Shown here in pieces: positions 23,460 to 35,329 of a DNA stretch of 64,000 nucleotides. Under the pieces are notes generated by a model. That model was not told the origin of the DNA. It searched no databases and saw only the letters and a program-made list of their open reading frames with translations. Source of the stretch: Pinus tabuliformis (lineage: Eukaryota; Streptophyta; Pinopsida; Pinales; Pinaceae); the NCBI GenBank assembly GCA_031772625.1, contig CM062810.1, positions 709,579,584 through 709,643,583 of the forward strand, given 5' to 3'. Positions within the stretch are counted from its first letter, which is position 1, and the number at the start of each line of letters is the position of its first letter. A program made the position numbers and the translations under genes.

Positions 23460-24704
23460 GGTAGTATCGCAATAAAGTTGTCTTATTATTTTCTACTTTA
23501 TTGTTGTAATCTCGTGTCAGCAATACTTTGCTCCACCCATTAGATTTCCACTGACTAGTTTTATTGTTGAAGTGTCATTGCTTCTTAAACATAACTAGAG
23601 GAAACGATACAGCTACAAAAGTGAAGCATGAAACATTCTTAATAAGAATTGCTAGCTCCGATGTGTTTGATTATGTTGGATAAAATCAAAATTGTAATGT
23701 ACCATAAGCATGGGAATTCAAAATATTGGGATAGAAATTTGTGTCTATTTGCATTTATTACTTTAGTTGAAGATAACATTTCATGAACAAATGTTGTACA
23801 CTGAGAACATAGTAGGTACAAAATTTATTCTATCGTGACGTTTTATTTGCTTTGTTTATATAGGTCATGTGGTCACAAAGTGGTCATTATTTCCCAACTA
23901 AAAAAAACTTGTTCGAGTTTCTTTCTTTTATGGGGAAAAATGACATTAACAATATCGCTGATGTTGAGGTATATATCGTATAAATCTTTTATAGTCTACT
24001 ATAGTTTATATTCCAGTGTTCATCGACTTTCATGTATTATAATTTGCAATGTATTTTTTTCAGGAAAAGAAATGCTCTTTGATGGTAAGAAGCAAGAATT
24101 AAAGAAAGAGGAGAACAATAACACTAGAACGACAAAATGCAAATTAAAGAGAAAGAGAAGAGCATTGGTCTAGTGGTACCCATAGAGCCAATATCCCGCA
24201 TAAGACACACATAAAGACTAATGGTCAAATTTTCAGAGTTGGTGAATTCACTTGCAATGCTTTAACAATACAATGATAATGTTTTGAAGTGATAAAACAA
24301 TATTTCGTGTGTAAATTGTATTCCAACCAATATTAAGTTGGAAACTCATTGTAATACTTGACATTTTATATAATATACTTTGTGGTTGAAATTATTTATA
24401 GTTGCACTTGATATTACTTAGTATTGTAATTAACATATGTAATTTTGCATTTTCATATTATATACATTGTATGATATTTTTTTATTTTATTTTATTTTAG
24501 TTGCAAAATCATACTAATTAATTTATGCTAATTAATAATGAAAACATAAAATCAATCTAAAACTACTAAATTAGCAGTTTATATTTATTAATGATGAACA
24601 CATAAAATGAATATAAGACTAAATTAGTTGTTTATAACGATTGTTAACGAAAATAAATGAAATGAATATAAACTACTAAAGTAGTAATTTATATAATGAA
24701 TATG
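23460..24704. other. AT-rich spacer
   Basis: An open stretch at about 24064-24172 after a TTTTTTCAG acceptor-like site encodes a Lys-rich tail (KKQELKKEE...KLKRKRR). It could be a last exon with a nuclear-localisation-like end, perhaps of the transposon ending at 25265, but this is unsupported. Otherwise nothing is recognised. Confidence 0.3.
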
Positions 24705-25265
24705 ATACTACCAAAAAATATAAATGACTAATGCAAATGATAAATTTGTGATTGCAAATGACAATTAAATTTTTCATATATACGACTATTAGTAGCTAAT
24801 TTACAGTATCTTATAACATGACTAAAATTTAGTCGTATATCTTTGGTCATTAATTAGTTTCAAACGATAACTAAAATTTGCATATATATGACTATTAGTA
24901 TCTAATTTACAGTATCTTATAACACGACTAACATTTTGGTCATATTTATTTGGTCATTAATTGGTTTTTTTCGGGTGATCTTTTAATAATATATTTGTTG
25001 TATATTTAGTCATTAATTGTGATCATTAATGACTAAATTAATGACCAAATCAATGATTAAATTAATGTCTAAATTGATGACTAAATATATTACTAGACAA
25101 TAAAAGTGAGACAACCAATTAATGACTAAGCTAAAAACGACTAAAAGTCGGTCGCGTTATAAGACACTGTAAATTAGCTACTATTGGTCACTGACCGAAA
25201 AATAGTTGTTTATATGCAAATTTTAGTTGTTTTCTTAGTAATTAATTAGTCATTTTCTACTAGTG
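24705..25265. mobile_element. CACTA-like terminal region with large internal inverted repeats
   Basis: The right end reads TTTTCTACTAGTG, the reverse complement of a CACTAGTAGAAAA terminus typical of CACTA (En/Spm) elements, followed by TGT as a possible 3-bp target repeat. Inside, 'tagctaatttacagtatcttataac' (24790s, and again near 24900) recurs inverted at about 25155-25180 with one mismatch. 'gactaa/ttagtc' motifs are densely repeated, as in CACTA subterminal regions. The left end is unclear: either a ~560-bp foldback element or the 3' end of a larger CACTA. Confidence 0.55.
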
Positions 25266-27170
25266 TGTGAAGCAGCTACGCGCTACCCTGGGACATATGG
25301 GATACTATAGAAAGTTTATCAAAAGCTATCCCCAGATCATCGTGCCTATAGAAAAATTGCTGAAGAAGGATGTCACATTCTGTTGGAATGATGATTGTAA
25401 GAAGAGCTTGGATATATTGAAAGAAAAGATGGTCACTGCGTTGATTCTAGTCTTCCCGGACTGGAAGAAGGAGTTTCATGTGCACGTCGACACATCATGT
25501 ATAGCGTTGGGAGCAATACTAACACAGGTTGGCGGAGAAGGCTTGGACCATCCTATCACGTTCGCAAGCCGAAGATTATCCAAAGCAGAGAAGAATTATT
25601 CCACCACCGAGCGCGAAGGGCTAGCTATGGTGTATGCGCTCCAGAAGTATAGGCACTACTTGCTGGGAGGCCATTTTAAGATGTATACGGATCACTCTGC
25701 GCTGAAGTACCTGGTCAATAAGCCTGTGTTGGGGGGGGAGAATCTACAGGTGGCTCTTATTGTTCCAGGAGTATGATTTTGAAGTGGTTGTGAAGCCTGG
25801 ACGATTGAACGCAGGACCAGACCATCTGTCACGCATCGAAATAGGGGAGGAACCTACTAACTTGGAAGAAGGATTGCTTGACGCGCAGCTATTTGCAGTG
25901 TGCATCATGGATGGTCATTTCAAGGATATAATATACTTCCTAACAACAGGAACTGCACCGGAAAGATACACTATCTAGCAAAAGAAGGAATTAGTGGTGT
26001 GTGCGGCAGATTTCTCTATCATTGTTGGGCATCTGTACAAGATGGGGACCGATGAGATATTACGACGGTATGTAACTGAGTTCGAAAGAATAAGCATCCT
26101 CGCGGATGCTCCTGGGGGCGCCGCAGGAGGCCATTATGTAGGGAGAGCAACTGCATAAAAGATTCTACGCGCAGGGTTGTGGTGGCCAACCCTTCATCAA
26201 GACTCAAAAGCATATTGCAAGGCGTGCGATGTGTGTCAAAGGATTAACAGACCATCGCGGAGGGATGAGATGCCTTTGAATCCACAAATGACATTGCAAC
26301 CCTTCGAGAAGTGGGCGATAGATTTTGTAGGACCCATTCAGCCACAATGAAAGACGGGAGCAAGGTACATTATCACCGCAACAGAGTATTTGACTCGTTG
26401 GGCAGAAGCGTACCCAGTGAAGGATTGCACGGGCGCCGTTGTCACAAAGTTCCTATTTAAGCATGTATTGACATGATTTGGTTGTCCGAAGATCTTGATG
26501 AACAATCGTGGTACGCACTTCCTGAATGAGACGATCAGTGTGCTGACGGAAGAATTTTAGGTATACCATCAGAAGAGTACGTCTTATCACCCACAGGCTA
26601 ACAAGACGGTGGAAGCGTTCAAAAAAGTACTCGAAAACACGCTGACCAAGGTTTGCAATGCTCAGCGAAGTGATTGGGACCTTCTCATACCTGCAGTGTT
26701 GTGGGCTTATCAAATGACATGCAAGAAGTTGACTGGACAAACCCCTTTTAGGCTTGTCTATGGTGTGGACGCAGTAATGCCTATGGAGTATATCGTCCCT
26801 AGCCTGCGCATAGTAGTGCTCACAGGTATGATGGATCATGGATCCCTATAGGAGAGGCTCGCACAGCTGGATGAAGATTTTTAGCAAGATTTCACCAGTA
26901 GATCCAAAAGCAGCTCGAAAAGGCATGGCATGATCGACACATTAAGCTGCGCACATTTAAGGTAAATGACTTGGTTTTGCTATATGATAGTAAGTTTGAT
27001 CAATTTCCAGGGAAATTAAAGATGCACTGGTTAGGGCCCTACGTCATTAAGGAAATTACCGATGGAGGAGTGGTATAGTTGGTCAAATTGAATGGAGAAC
27101 CCTTCCCCGGAAAGGTGAATGGAAGTCGCTTGAAGCCATACACTGGTGGTCTGACCATGTGACTAAATGA
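25266..27170 (+). pseudogene. Ty3/gypsy pol fragment (RT thumb, RNase H, integrase), decayed
   Basis: It begins directly after the CACTA end, inside the region following reverse transcriptase (LRATLGHMGYYRKFI). The RNase H domain follows (FHVHVDTSC...AILTQ, TTEREGLAMVYAL, MYTDHSALKYL). After a +1 shift in a G8 run near 25731, the RNase H tail (LNAGPDHLSR), the integrase zinc region (CKACDVCQR) and the integrase core (WAIDFVGPI) follow. The integrase second catalytic Asp lies in NNRGTHF, where the Asp is replaced by Asn. The frame also has stops at 25976 (TAG), near 26155 (TAA), 26348 and 26474 (TGA), 26559 (TAG) and beyond. Gag, protease and most of RT are missing. It is non-functional. Confidence 0.9.
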
Positions 27171-27674
27171 AGGTAGCACAGTATTAGCGCTCTAGGCAGT
27201 TAGAAGGAGGCGCAGGACTATAAACTACACTGCCCGAGTTGGGGAGCTACGCGATTGGCAAATGGTGCGAAACAAGGAAGTGTCACTGGGTCCGCGGCAT
27301 CGCGGAGGGAGCTGCGCTACCCACGGAGAAATCGCACAAGTTGGTCAGAAAGTGACCTTTAAAGTCACTATTCATGAAAAGATCGCAGAAGTGAGGCCAA
27401 ATGGAGCGGACGGCCAGCATTTAAGACGAAATTTATGGCTTAGATCCTTGAAAATCTATCACCAATCCAACATTAATAAACCGATTTTGGGGGGAACGGT
27501 CGGATTTGAATTCAAAATGCCCTATAAATTACAAGTGGTTGTCCAGCGAAAAACACTTGGCATTTTGAGAATTAAGTTGTTAAGCTCTCCGACGCCTATG
27601 AATCGTGAGAAATACGAGCTTTTGATAGTTTTTGGGGTATTTGCGACTTTGCCAACGGATACACAGAAATTCTC
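27171..27674 (+). mobile_element. Probable 3' non-coding part of the gypsy fragment
   Basis: It directly follows the integrase tail (GSRLKPYTGG then stop at about 27160) and ends exactly where the next CACTA terminus starts. A 153-codon frame at 27262-27723 runs into that terminus and is not protein-like. No LTR partner is present. Confidence 0.4.
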
Positions 27675-28510
27675 CACTACAAGAAAAAAGTACATTGGTG
27701 AGGGGCGAAAAATGTCACCATAAGCTCATTGGTGACGGTCAAAAGAGCCTTCATCACCAAAAACTGAACGTCACCAAAGGCGGCGTCGCCAAAAGTATAG
27801 GTGTTGTAGTGACATTCAAAGTCCATCACCAATAATGATTTATAATGACGGATAGCGACCGTCACCATTTCATATGAACAATGGTGACGGACCATAGCCT
27901 TCGTCACCAAAAACTGAACGTCACCAAAGGTGGCGTTGCCAAAAGTATAGGTGTTGTAGTGACATTCAAAGTTCGTCACCAATAATGATTTATAATTACG
28001 GATAGCGACCGTCACCATTTCATATGAGCAATGGTGACAGACCATAGCCTCCGTCACCAAAAACTGAACGTCACCAAAGGTGGCATCACTAAAAGTATAG
28101 GTGTTATGGTGACATTCAAAGTCCATCACAAATATTAATTATAATGACAGATAGTGACCGTCACCATTTCATATGAACAACAACGATTTATTGTGATGGA
28201 TCTTTCATGGCCATCACTATTGGTGCATATATATAGTGACGTTTGTTGACCGTCACCAAAAACCGCATTGCCTGAAGTATAGGTGTTGTGGTGACATTCA
28301 AGGTCTGTCACGAATAATGACTATAATGACGGACAACGACCATCACCATTTCATATCAACAAAAATGATTTATGGTTACGGACCTTAAAGGGTCGTCACT
28401 ATTGATGCGTATATATGGTGCCGTTTGTTGACCATCACCATTTCATATTTTGGTGAGGATCAAAATTGTCACCAAAGCTCGTTGGTGATGGTCAAAGAGC
28501 CTCCATCACT
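27675..28510. mobile_element. CACTA-type terminus with 150-bp subterminal repeats
   Basis: CACTACAAGAAAAAAG at 27675-27690 is a canonical plant CACTA terminal inverted repeat. Behind it lie three tandem units of 150 bp, with 'tcaccaaaaactgaacgtcacc' at about 27754, 27904 and 28054, then two degenerate units. All are built from GGTGACGG and its inverse CCGTCACC. Such motif arrays are the transposase-binding subterminal regions of this superfamily. No transposase gene is found nearby. The matching other end may be outside the window. Confidence 0.75.
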
Positions 28511-28541
28511 AAAAATTGATAGTCGCCATTCATATGGATGT

Positions 28542-28613
28542 CAAGGCACGATGGAATCGAACCACCAACCTCCTGCTTGTAAAGCAGGTGCTCTTCCATT
28601 GAGCTAGCACCCT
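28542..28613 (-). tRNA. tRNA-Val(UAC)-like gene, bacterial/organellar type
   Basis: On the minus strand a full cloverleaf can be folded. The acceptor stem pairs AGGGTGC with GTGCCTT with all seven pairs allowed (several G-U). The D arm is GCTC/GAGC. The anticodon stem is CCTGC/GCAGG around loop TTTACAA (anticodon UAC). The variable region is short and the T arm is GGTGG-TTCGATT-CCATC. A-box-like and B-box (GGTTCGATTCC) sequences are present, no CCA is encoded and there is no intron. The body resembles bacterial valine tRNA more than plant cytosolic tRNA-Val, suggesting organellar DNA transfer. It lies just beside the CACTA subterminal repeats. Whether it is transcribed is unknown. Confidence 0.65.
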
Positions 28614-28619
28614 TTAAAC

Positions 28620-29230
28620 AATTAGACTTTTAAAAATTAGACCTTGAAACTTCATAGATTGTAAATTCTACAACTTTCAATAAATTAAAAGCTCAGCAAT
28701 ATTTTACTAAACAAGCAAAGCAACGTTGAAGTTGCAAGTCCCGACCTAATGGTGATGGAAGTTATGAAAAGTGGGTGGAAGGAAAAATAGTTATGTATAA
28801 GAGAATCAATATGTTCAGTTGAATACTCAATTAGAAGTGAAACTATGAAGACATTTATAATCTATAAATGACCTATAACTAGCAAATGCACCAAATATTG
28901 CAAAGGAAATGGCATAAGTGGATAGCATATGGAAGAACATTGATGAAGACAGATGCAATATGTTATAGGTTGAGTGAAAGAAAAATCTCACTGTTGTTGT
29001 TGTTTGGTGTTTAGATATCTAAATGATATATAAACTTTTGTGCAAATGTAACACAGATCTCTGGAAACCATGAACGACATATAATAAAAAAATTATATAT
29101 ATATCCTCTTTACATAAACCAACATGCAATTTGGAATTTCACAAGTCCGCACTCAAAACATGACTACAACTAACAAATAAAAAAATTTGACTTTGACAAA
29201 AAGCAATAGCTTCACCTTCATTCTTGAGTT
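28620..29230. other. AT-rich spacer
   Basis: Nothing recognised on either strand. Confidence 0.4.
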
Positions 29231-29234
29231 GCTT

Positions 29235-29444
29235 CTATTTATTTGAATTTGACTCATGACATTCTTTATCTGATAAAGAATCAAAATCATCACTAGTATT
29301 AAATTCATCCAACACGGACTTTGAATATCTCACTGACATTTGCATTTTTGTTGCTATGCCTAAAAACCATGGAGTTTCTTGTCGATAGTAGATTAAGATG
29401 TGTTCCTGATGCTCAATAACACATTCCTTATTAACCATTGTTAC
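29235..29444 (-). other. Exon-like open segment, unknown protein
   Basis: On the minus strand a TTTTTGCCAG acceptor precedes 69 open codons ending in a stop. The encoded tail has a hydrophobic/aromatic part (ILIYYRQETPWFLGI) and an acidic, Ser-rich C-terminus (FNTSDDFDSLSDKE). It looks like a terminal exon, but I do not recognise the protein and found no convincing upstream exon. Confidence 0.3.
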
Positions 29445-29933
29445 CTGGCAAAAAACAAAGAGACAACACAATATCAGCGTACACAAAATCCCCTACCGAA
29501 ATATAATCATAACTTAGCAAAGAAGTCTAAAAGATGCTCTTAATTAATAAATTTTGTATTTGGAAATATTGTTTCTTTAAATATAAAAAGGACTATGTTG
29601 TACAACACTTCTGTCTATTTATCAAGGAAATTATATCATATCATGTCACACAGTAGCAATCTACAGTACCTAAAGTAAAAAGACAAATTTGCTCAAGAAA
29701 ATAGATTTAGAAAAGAGTTTTGAAAACTATAAGTTTGTCATCAAAGCTTTAATTAATTAACAACAAAATAGTTGGAGTTTGAAAATCAAAATCATTCATA
29801 GAAAACAAATAAGACAATGGCCAAAGTCGTTATTCATACAAATAAAGCTAGAGTCACTATTGCCATTGCAGATAACTGAAATTTGGGCAGTGGTCTAACA
29901 GTTAGAGCTTATTTCTCGGGAAGACTCATCAAT
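29445..29933. other. AT-rich spacer
   Basis: Nothing recognised. Confidence 0.4.
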
Positions 29934-30006
29934 ACCATCATTCTTTTTCCACGGTCTGTTGTGTCTCTAGATCCAGATCAGATAGCTTGTCATTCTTAAG
30001 TTCTAC
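29934..30006 (-). pseudogene. NudC-like C-terminal scrap
   Basis: The minus strand encodes VELKNDKLSDLDLETQQTVEK followed, after a small frame slip in an A-run, by a Met-Met pair. The 'K-L-S-D-L-D-x-E-T-x-x-x-V-E-K-M-M' pattern is the hallmark after the CS domain of NudC nuclear-movement proteins (co-chaperones of the dynein pathway). The following LP is retained and then the frame ends. No other part of the gene is seen, so it is a short relic. Confidence 0.45.
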
Positions 30007-30021
30007 CTTTCAAGTACTAAT

Positions 30022-30050
30022 TTTGGTTTGTTTTGTTTTGTTTTGTTTTG
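30022..30050 (+). repeat. TTTTG microsatellite
   Basis: Five to six tandem TTTTG/GTTTTG units immediately before the 215-bp dispersed repeat. Confidence 0.8.
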
Positions 30051-30057
30051 TCAAGAG

Positions 30058-30272
30058 AATTAGGTGTTTTGTTGCAAAGATTCCTGTAATAAGGTTTTCC
30101 TACGTAAGAAAATGGTTCAATAAGATGAGGAACTAGATAGTGTAACTAAGGAGATCATTTCGGACTAAAGAAAATTTAAGTGAGAATTCATACCACTCCA
30201 TGTTGGAAGAAAATAAGAGAATGTGTGACATGTGGATGTATGGGAATACTGACACCTCTAGTCATGTTAAAT
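30058..30272 (+). repeat. ~215-bp direct repeat, copy 1
   Basis: Matches 32907-33122 with scattered substitutions (both start TTAGGTGT.TTGTTGCAAAG and end CACCTCTAGTCATGTTAAAT). In copy 2 it overlaps the tail of a LINE-like RNase H relic, so both copies probably derive from the same element family. Confidence 0.75.
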
Positions 30273-32577
30273 CGGGGCTCTCTTATTTAAGGCAAGAGGC
30301 CTACTTTCCTCCACCAACCAAAATAAATTGCATAGGAAGCACAGTTATCATTGTTTTGGGTGGAGGAAAAATATTGTTGCCTACCTCTATTTTCCTAGTC
30401 TATTTTGAAAAGAACAGCAAAAGACATCTAAAATATGTATAGTGCAGTCATTGATCTAGTTTGAAACATAGTGCGTAGAGGAAACCACTTTCAGGAGTTT
30501 TTGAGACTCTTGCTAGACACAAAGGGGCTTGTAGTTCAACATGTCCACCAACGATACCCCAAGAAATTAAACAAGATGAAGCTTTGAATAGAAATTTGGT
30601 GCTAACACATTGGTCAAGGTGATGGTAGTTGAAGAAAGGGCCATTTGAAAGGAATATATACATTTCATCTAGGAATTCTTGAAGCAAAGGCACCTAAGGA
30701 TCAGATCTTGGCATGGATAGTAAAAGATAAATGCAAATTTTTTTATCATGGCCCTTGCCAGCAAGCCAGAGCCACCTTATGGGGATGCACCCACCCTACT
30801 CCCTTGGGTTTTGACCTCGTGGCATAGCTCATGTGTCTAACTAGACTTTGCCAATCCGTCTACACCCTCAAGGAACTAATGGTTTGTGTTCAAATGGTTA
30901 GAATCTTTTAGGCAGTGGTCTTTGATAGGTAAACCAGTGATAATATGGAATAAAGGTCTTGGTAGAACCCTCCGTTGGGCACCAATGTAATTATGTGTAA
31001 TTGTGATACAATTTTTTTGTTTCCCCCACTAAAAATGAACATGCTACAACATGCAATGAGTAGAAAAAGATAAAGAGGAAGATTACCCATTGAGAAGCTT
31101 GCAATTGCTGGGAGTTAAAATGTTGACATACTTTGTAGCCATGACGAACCAAAGGAAACACATCACAAATACCTTTCCAATGGGTAAGACTGCAAACGTT
31201 AGCATTTTAAAGATGGATTCCGAGTCATTCCAAATTTTTTAGAATCATTGCTGGAAGAAATCCTTACAATATAAAAATAAAATTTATTTGTTTTCATATC
31301 ATCTTTGCTCGTAACTCCTTACTTCATGTTAATCTCCTTCAGTCCAATCCAAACACTCCTTGTCTAATTTCCACTAAAAGCTGAGACAGATCCACAGAAT
31401 GGTCTCAGCTTCCAGCAGTCGCGATTACAAACAATCATCAACCGCGCCAAAATGAAAATAAAATATATTTTCTCAACAACAGACCAGAGCGGAGCCTGTA
31501 ATCACCAAACTTATATAGAAGGATATTCATTTATTTAAGAGAAAAAATAGTAAGCAAAAAGTAGTGTAACTCATGTAGGACACAATCCAGTCCAAGTTAA
31601 TATAGTTGAAAAGTTATCAAACTCATGCAACAACTATATCTTGAAATAGGTGCTAGAATTACAAGGGATCTACGTATCTTGAAAATTCAATGCTTCAATA
31701 ATCACAATTTTATCAATAAATTTGCATGCAAACTGTTGATGCACAAAAATATATCCAAATGAAATTTGCTCCAAAAACCATTCAGTGTTAATAAATTTTA
31801 CTATGCTTCAGCTATCTGTCGAATATCTGAAATGAATGAAGAACATAGCACTCTGTTTGATACAAATAGAAGCACAATTATGAATATTCTATAGGCAACC
31901 AATCTAATATGCTCTAGATTCTGATGTAGTCTCTAAACAATTTTTATACATTTTGAGAAGATATTGTCAAAGACAGTGACTAGAAAACTTGGTCAGGGGC
32001 CCAACAATGTCTACTCATAATGCAACTAAGAGTTAAACTGCAAATGAAACCTGTCACACAATGTAGCATTATTTTACAAAGTTGTTCATGATGGGCTACT
32101 CAAGAAGGCAAAATCACGAGATTGCTTGTCTGAAGAGCAACCATCTATTTGTAGATTTTGCATAATGCATGGAACTATGAAACGATGATATAATTACACA
32201 CATAATGGCTACAATTTTTGTTCACTTTCTACACTTTCTATTTTCCTCTTCAATTACATAGATTATCGATTCCATAAGTTTAGAGACTTAGCATATGCAA
32301 ATTAGAACTTTGCCTCTTCAAAGGGACAAGCAAAAAATTCTTACCAAATGTTAGAATAGGCATACAAAAAGATAAGTAATAATCCACATGTGAAGCAGAT
32401 TATCTTACCATTCAATCATATTTTGTAGTGTCACAGATCTTCCCAATTTTGTGAAAATCAGACATAGTAGAAATAAACTAAAAACAAAGTACACAAAAAA
32501 ACAACAAAGTTTGTCAAGAAAGAAAAGAAAATTAAAAATAGTCAAAACAAGAGCACATATAGACATGCATCCACAAC
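30273..32577. other. AT-rich spacer
   Basis: No sustained coding frame, RNA gene or repeat was recognised on either strand. Small frames at 30448-30693 (minus) and 30645-30827 (plus) overlap each other and show no family motif. Confidence 0.4.
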
Positions 32578-33001
32578 TTGATACAATTTGCCACCAAACT
32601 AAACCCCTTACCTAGAGAGGTACCTCCTGAGAGTTGGTTCATACTAAATCTTGATGGGGCAGTTAGGGTCCAAGCAGGAAGATCTGGGAATAATGAGGTA
32701 ATAATGCATCACAATGATAGTATCATTTTTGCTTTCTCCATTGGCATATCAAACAAACGTTGAATTTGAGGCTCCAATTCAAGGACTAACTTAAGTACTG
32801 AATAAGGAAATGATACACTCAATATTGAAAGAGACTTTACCCTCGAGTAGTTGGGTTTTAGATAAATGGGGTATCAGAGATTGGAGTATTCAAGATCTCT
32901 CAAAGGAAATTAGGTGTCTTGTTGCAAAGATTATTTTAATAAGGTTTTCCTATGTAACAACATGGTACAATAAAATGAGGAACCAGATTTGTAACTACTG
33001 A
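32578..33001 (+). pseudogene. LINE-type RNase H fragment
   Basis: PPESWFILNLDGAVR followed by a Gly/Ser-rich turn and VIMHHNDSIIFAFS matches the first strand of the RVT_3-type RNase H found at the C-terminus of plant L1-like LINEs ('W-x-K-x-N-x-D-G-A'). After a stop at 32761 and a shift, the 32810 segment (SSSWVLDKWGIRDW...) fits the later part of the same fold. The catalytic Asp of the first strand is kept, but the domain is broken. Confidence 0.5.
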
Positions 33002-33122
33002 GATCATTTGGGACTAAAGCAAATTTAAGTGAGAATTCATACCACTCCATGTTGAAAGAAAATAAGGGAATGTATGACACATGTGGATGTATGGGAATAT
33101 TGGCACCTCTAGTCATGTTAAA
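32907..33122 (+). repeat. ~215-bp direct repeat, copy 2
   Basis: Copy of 30058-30272, overlapping the end of the RNase H relic. Confidence 0.75.
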
Positions 33123-33949
33123 TATACAATTCCTTCAAACTTGTTAGCTCACCAAGCCATGGTGGCATCACATCCATGATACAACTACCAAGAAGAGATT
33201 GTATCATGTGAGGTGGCCTAAGGTTATAAAAGGTGGAGAAAACAACAAGATAATGTAGGGGATTGACAATGAATGGAGTTGAACAAAGAGGATTGGCATA
33301 ATGAAGCTAAGGTTTTTAAGAACATTGAGTTTAAATGGAAAATTCTACTGAAGCTCATAAAGGATAATGATGCAAAATTCACAGATGGAAAAATCATAGA
33401 CCTGGAGGACAACATAACAGATGACAACCTGAATATTAATAATAGACTGAACCATTTCAATCTTGACCAAGGTATTGGCAATTCAACTATCTAAGAGAGT
33501 CGAGGGGGTGTAGCAAACATCAGAGCCAGACTCTTCAGTAATGATGGATGAGAGCCAAGGTTTCAGGCCATCGTATTCGCAACCAAAATATGAAGAGGTT
33601 TCTTCATTTTTAAATTTAATTACAGGATTATTGTTCTTTGAACTTTGATGAGTTTTGCCTCATAAGTTTTAGAAATTACAGTAGAACCTAACTTCATACA
33701 AGGTGTTTTGCTTTTTCAAAATGGAACTCGATCCTTTATCTCCTTTTCATTTTTATTTTGGTTATTGGGTGCAATTTGACATTATGGTTTTCTGCGAATT
33801 ATTAAGTGTTATAGTTAATTTTTAGGATTATCTATGAGTCTAGTCTAATGGACCATGTTTGGCACTGCCCAAAATAATTCCACAAAATTACTAAAAGGGA
33901 GGGGAGTGAAAGGAAAAAAATCGACTCTCTGTGTGCCCTAAAGACTAGG
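33123..33949. other. Spacer
   Basis: An open stretch at 33273-33494 (+) is rich in Asn/Asp/Lys and shows no family motif. Nothing else is seen. Confidence 0.35.
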
Positions 33950-34190
33950 CAGCCCACACCATCCAAAAGCTCACCATTGTTGGAGACTCCAACAACACAA
34001 TTCAACACGTCCAGGTGCGCTCTTCTCCCTCAAATGCCAATTTGAATTCAGTCTTCCAGCGAATTCATGCAGCTCTTCCATCATTTCCTCGATTCTCATT
34101 TTTTCATGTCCTTTAGATAAACAATAATCAAGTTGATTTCCAAGCCAATTTGGCTCTACAAGCAAAAGAAGGTGATTTAATTGTCAATGG
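33950..34190 (+). pseudogene. LINE-type RNase H C-terminal fragment
   Basis: The + strand reads TIVGDSNNTIQHV (the 'GDS' strand of plant RVT_3 RNase H), then a spacer, FSFFHVL-stop-INNNQVDFQANLAL and GDLIVNG. This is the expected order 'GDS...HxxRxxNxxADxLAN'. The Arg position after HVL is TAG. It is a degraded LINE remnant, separate in sequence from those at 32578 and 47140. Confidence 0.5.
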
Positions 34191-35324
34191 ATGTCGCTCC
34201 ACCCTCTCGAACCCTTCATGGCTCTCTCCTCATTCTTTGCCTCTTCCCATGGCTCACACATGGATACCCTTCATAACCCTTGCTCCATGTGCTTCTGTTA
34301 TCTCCTATCAAGTGTGATTACCTTGTCCCATCATAGTCTCCCCCCTGTACCTTTCTCATGCATTCCCTTGGCTCTTCATTGGATTTTCTCAATAATGGAG
34401 GATCCCATAGTTTGAATGTGCCATCATTTTAGAATGAGGGCCCCCTAGTTTAGATGTGCCGTCATTTTAGAATGAGAGCTTCTAACCTAATGGGAAAGAC
34501 AATTATGGCACCCTTCAAAAGTTAGTGTCTTGTTGTTTCCCTGCGACATCCTCTATTTTGGCTCTTGCCCCCTCCAGGAAATCAAAGCTTCTCCCTTGTC
34601 ATTGATCTCCCTACATTTTCTGAAGGCCTCCTCTCTGCCACCTCAGGTCTCATGGCTCGCCAAGCTAAGATAGTCTGAGTCAGCCCAACAACATTAGGTT
34701 GGTGACTTCAAAGACCTCAAGTCCTCCCATTGCCTTCTTCAAATCTGGATTTCAAGCTTGGAGTCCCAGATCGAGACGCTGTTAGACATTCCCATTCAAC
34801 ACCTACATCTTATCCACCACGTTCATGACAAATTTTAGGCTCTCTGCTCTCAACTCGAAGGCCTCTAGGTTGTGTGACTAGCAGAAATTCAGAAACATTC
34901 TCCTCTAGCTCACTCCAAAACAGCTTCTTCAGCCTCTGCAACTTCGTTCCTCCCTGACTTAAAACACTCCCGCTAAAAGGGAATTCCAGGATGACAATAC
35001 AACTCAACGGTTTTCTCCAATCTCAGGTCCTAAATGAAGTGCATTGTAATTTTTAATCTACGCATATACTACAAGGATTATACTGTAAATCTTTTTTTGA
35101 TAACTTGTACTAGCATAGAAGAGTGGAAAATTAACAGGGGGGTCCCAAGTTTACTGCAACATATGTTAAGGCTGACCTAGTCAATCTAATGTGGGTCCAT
35201 AAGCCCCCATGGGGAGGGCATGCTATTTCTTGAGATGTTTATAAATACACACTTAAGTGTCATTTGTAAATAATCAGTGTGAGCTGTTTTTCTCTCTAAA
35301 AGTGTATCCTGCAGGCACCATATA
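34191..35324. other. Spacer left of the copia element
   Basis: Relatively C-rich on the + strand, without a sustained frame. It ends with CTATT (35325-35329), the left target-site duplication of the copia insertion. Confidence 0.4.
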
Positions 35325-35329
35325 CTATT

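Noticed and set aside
24064..24172. Last exon of a CACTA-encoded protein
   Set aside because: Only a Lys-rich tail after a possible acceptor; no transposase motif in the surrounding 3 kb.
25267..25776. Reading the gypsy segment as an intact RT/RNase H gene
   Set aside because: The frame breaks at a G8 run and later has many stops; upstream RT catalytic motif is absent.
27677..28129. 150-codon minus-strand frame with a 50-residue period
   Set aside because: It is the translation of three 150-bp CACTA subterminal repeats and begins inside the terminal inverted repeat.
34191..35010. Possible protein gene on either strand (34191-34415 +, 34810-35007 -)
   Set aside because: Short, overlapping with no motif, and frames close quickly. 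No splice-linked continuation found.
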